Notes under the pieces: generated by a model
Databases searched by the model: none
What the model was told of the DNA's origin: nothing
Seen by the model: only the letters and a program-made list of their open reading frames with translations
Shown here: positions 24,131-26,099 of the stretch, piece by piece
Numbering within the stretch: position 1 is the stretch's first letter
How the letters are laid out: each line of letters begins with the position of its first letter
Origin: Bacteroidia bacterium
GTDB taxonomy: Bacteria > Bacteroidota > Bacteroidia > Bacteroidales > Azobacteroidaceae
NCBI GenBank assembly: GCA_025996865.1
Contig: BNTV01000070.1
Span: forward strand, 1-26,099
Length of the DNA: 26,099 bases
Direction: 5' to 3'
Position numbers and translations under genes: made by a program

Positions 24131-25975
24131 ATGAATTTTAACAATTATACAATTAAAGCGCAAGACGTAGTTCAGAAAAGTATTGACCTGACACGCGGCA
24201 AAAATCAGCAATCCATTGAGCCTGCTCACTTGATGAAAGCCATTTTGGAAGAAGCAGAAAGCATTACTAACTTTTTGTTTCAGAAAATGAATGTCAATTC
24301 CCGTCAGTTCGCGGCTGTTTTAGATAAAGAAATCAATTCTTTCCCGAAAGTTTCGGGCGGAGAACCTTTTTTAAGCCGTGAAACCAACGCCGTCTTGCAG
24401 AAAGCGATAGACATCAGTTCAAAAATGGGCGACCAGTACGTTTCCGTCGAACCGATTATTTTGGCTTTGTTTTTGGAGAAAAACGCCGTTTCAACCCTGT
24501 TGAAAGATGCCGGAGCTACTGAAAAAGATTTAACCGCAGCCATTCAGGAATTGCGGAAAGGAAATAACGTGACGAGCCAGTCGGCGGAAGATACTTATCA
24601 ATCACTGTCGAAATATGCAATCAATTTGAATGAAAGAGCGCGTTCCGGAAAATTAGACCCCGTTATCGGACGGGACGAGGAAATCCGCCGCGTCTTACAA
24701 ATATTGAGCCGCCGGACGAAAAACAATCCGATATTAATCGGTGAACCGGGCGTCGGTAAAACCGCGATTGCCGAAGGTTTAGCGCACCGGATTGTCCGTG
24801 GCGACGTACCTGAAAACCTGAAATCCAAACAAATCTTTTCCCTGGATATGGGCGCACTGATTGCCGGCGCCAAATACAAGGGCGAATTTGAAGAACGACT
24901 GAAATCGGTTATCAATGAAGTGATTGGTTCGGATGGAGAAATCATTCTCTTTATCGACGAAATCCATACTTTGGTCGGCGCGGGAGGCGGCGAAGGCGCG
25001 ATGGACGCCGCCAATATCCTGAAACCGGCTTTGGCGCGCGGCGAATTACGCGCCATCGGCGCAACGACTTTGAACGAATACCAAAAGTATTTTGAAAAGG
25101 ACAAAGCTTTGGAACGCCGTTTCCAACAGGTAATGATTGACGAACCGAGCGAAGTGGATGCGATTTCCATCCTTCGTGGATTGAAAGAAAAATACGAAAA
25201 TCACCATAAAATCCGCATCAAAGATGACGCGATTATTGTTGCCGTACAGCTTTCTACCCGTTACATTTCCGACCGGTATTTGCCCGACAAGGCGATTGAT
25301 TTGATGGACGAAGCAGCTGCCCGTTTGCGGATGCAGGTCGATTCCGTTCCCGAAGCATTGGACGAAATCACACGGAAAATCACCCAATTGGAGATTGAAC
25401 GGGAAGCCATTAAGCGTGAAAACGATGGCAACAAATTGGAAACTTTGAACAAAGAAATCGCCGATTTGCGGGAAGACGAAGCGCGTTTGAAAGCCAAATG
25501 GGAATCGGAACGCGAAATCATCAACAAAATCCAACAGAACAAAATCGACATCGAAGATTTGAAATACCAGGCCGAAAAAGCCGAACGGGTGGGCGATTAC
25601 GGAAAAGTAGCCGAAATCCGTTATGGTTTGGTTCGGCAAAAAGAAGAAGAAATTGAAAAATTCCAACAGGAATTAGGTACGATGCAAGGCGGTAATGCGA
25701 TGATTAAAGAAGAAGTCGATACGGACGATATTGCCGATGTCGTTTCCCGTTGGACGGGAATTCCCGTTGGCCGGATGCTGCAAAGCGAATCGGAAAAATT
25801 GTTGCATCTCGAAGAAGAACTCCACAAAAGAGTGGTAGGACAAGACGAAGCCATCGCCGCTGTTTCCGATGCCATTCGCCGGAGCCGCGCCGGTTTGCAA
25901 GACCCCAAACGTCCGATTGGTTCGTTTATTTTCCTCGGAACGACCGGTGTGGGAAAAACCGAATTGGCAAAAGCC
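24131..25975 (+). CDS. clpB: ClpB disaggregase, intact to the second Walker A, then interrupted
   Basis: 615 codons encode ClpB from its normal start ([17 protein letters not shown]). The order is the N-domain, first AAA module with Walker A GEPGVGKT and Walker B FIDEIH, the long coiled-coil middle domain (about residues 400-530), [10 protein letters not shown], then Walker A of the second module [13 protein letters not shown]. The usual proline of GPTGVGKT is Thr here. After Ala615 homology stops and the frame runs through inverted sequence to the window end. With DnaK, ClpB dissolves protein aggregates in the cytoplasm. As written the gene is broken; if the junction is an artefact, it is a normal clpB. 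Confidence 0.9.
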
Positions 25976-25981
25976 TGCCCG

Positions 25982-26099
25982 ATATTTTCACGAATAATCT
26001 GCGAACCCATATTGGAAGTCATGATAATAATCGTATTCTTGAAATTGGCGGTACGTCCCTTGTTGTCGGTCAAACGGCCATCGTCAAGTACTTGCAACA
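25982..26099 (-). pseudogene. Inverted downstream piece of clpB
   Basis: On the minus strand [38 protein letters not shown] is the second AAA module of ClpB, which should lie about 80 residues after Walker A on the + strand. It faces the intact part head to head, with the intervening Walker B segment missing. Confidence 0.85.

Noticed and set aside
25046..25666. Long minus-strand frames opposite clpB
   Set aside because: They are antisense shadows: the + strand clpB frame is complete with all motifs through this stretch, and the minus frames show only low-complexity Phe-rich sequence.

Overview
The window looks like chromosomal DNA of a Bacteroidota bacterium, most likely order Bacteroidales. 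The evidence is repeated promoters with the TAnnTTTG -7 element, a small histone H1-like (Hc1) gene, a Bacteroidales-type thiamine operon behind a TPP riboswitch, DUF5036, DUF3791 and DUF3990 proteins, and a Bacteroidales conjugative-element integrase. No rRNA, tRNA or CRISPR array was seen, and no gene-free stretch exceeds about 300 bases. The window ends inside clpB.

Region 1 (1-3340) is a phosphate-response block. It holds the end of a PhoR-like histidine kinase, a phosphate-selective-porin family protein and a PstS-like phosphate-binding protein, closed by a strong hairpin. Both genes after the kinase have four 6-bp direct repeats spaced exactly 11 bp apart. The last repeat starts 16 bp before the -7 element in both cases, so this is probably the Bacteroidota form of a Pho box.

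Region 2 (3400-9885) is a rearranged thiamine operon. The order is promoter, TPP riboswitch, internal fragment of thiD, fused tenI-thiE, thiG, thiC, an insertion of about 1.4 kb, then thiH. The insertion carries a truncated DNA-alkylation-repair gene, a very A+T-rich acetyltransferase with its own sigma70-type promoter, a DUF3791 gene and a DUF3990/DUF3791 deletion chimera. thiS and thiF are not in the window.

Region 3 (9900-14540) is the most interesting part: a three-gene operon that looks like a complete, divergent, membrane-tethered Hsp70 machine. It encodes a J-like protein without HPD, a membrane protein with an extracytoplasmic coiled coil and a cytoplasmic GrpE-like end, and an 841-residue Hsp70-like ATPase.

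Region 4 (14540-26099) is mainly wreckage around a few intact genes. The genes that look intact are hc1, a macrodomain gene, yjbQ, tag and a secreted CE1-like esterase. The broken ones are a TPR-HTH regulator, a conjugative-element integrase, a WYL regulator, rtcB, a DUF5675 fragment, a DUF5036 lipoprotein without its signal, an ISAzo13 / tyrosine recombinase / group II intron RT mosaic, and an OLD-like AAA ATPase with a small partner. clpB runs into an inverted copy of its own downstream part at the window end. Several genes have lost their middle, often out of frame. This is either real deletion-driven decay or chimeric amplification or assembly, and the sequence alone cannot decide which.
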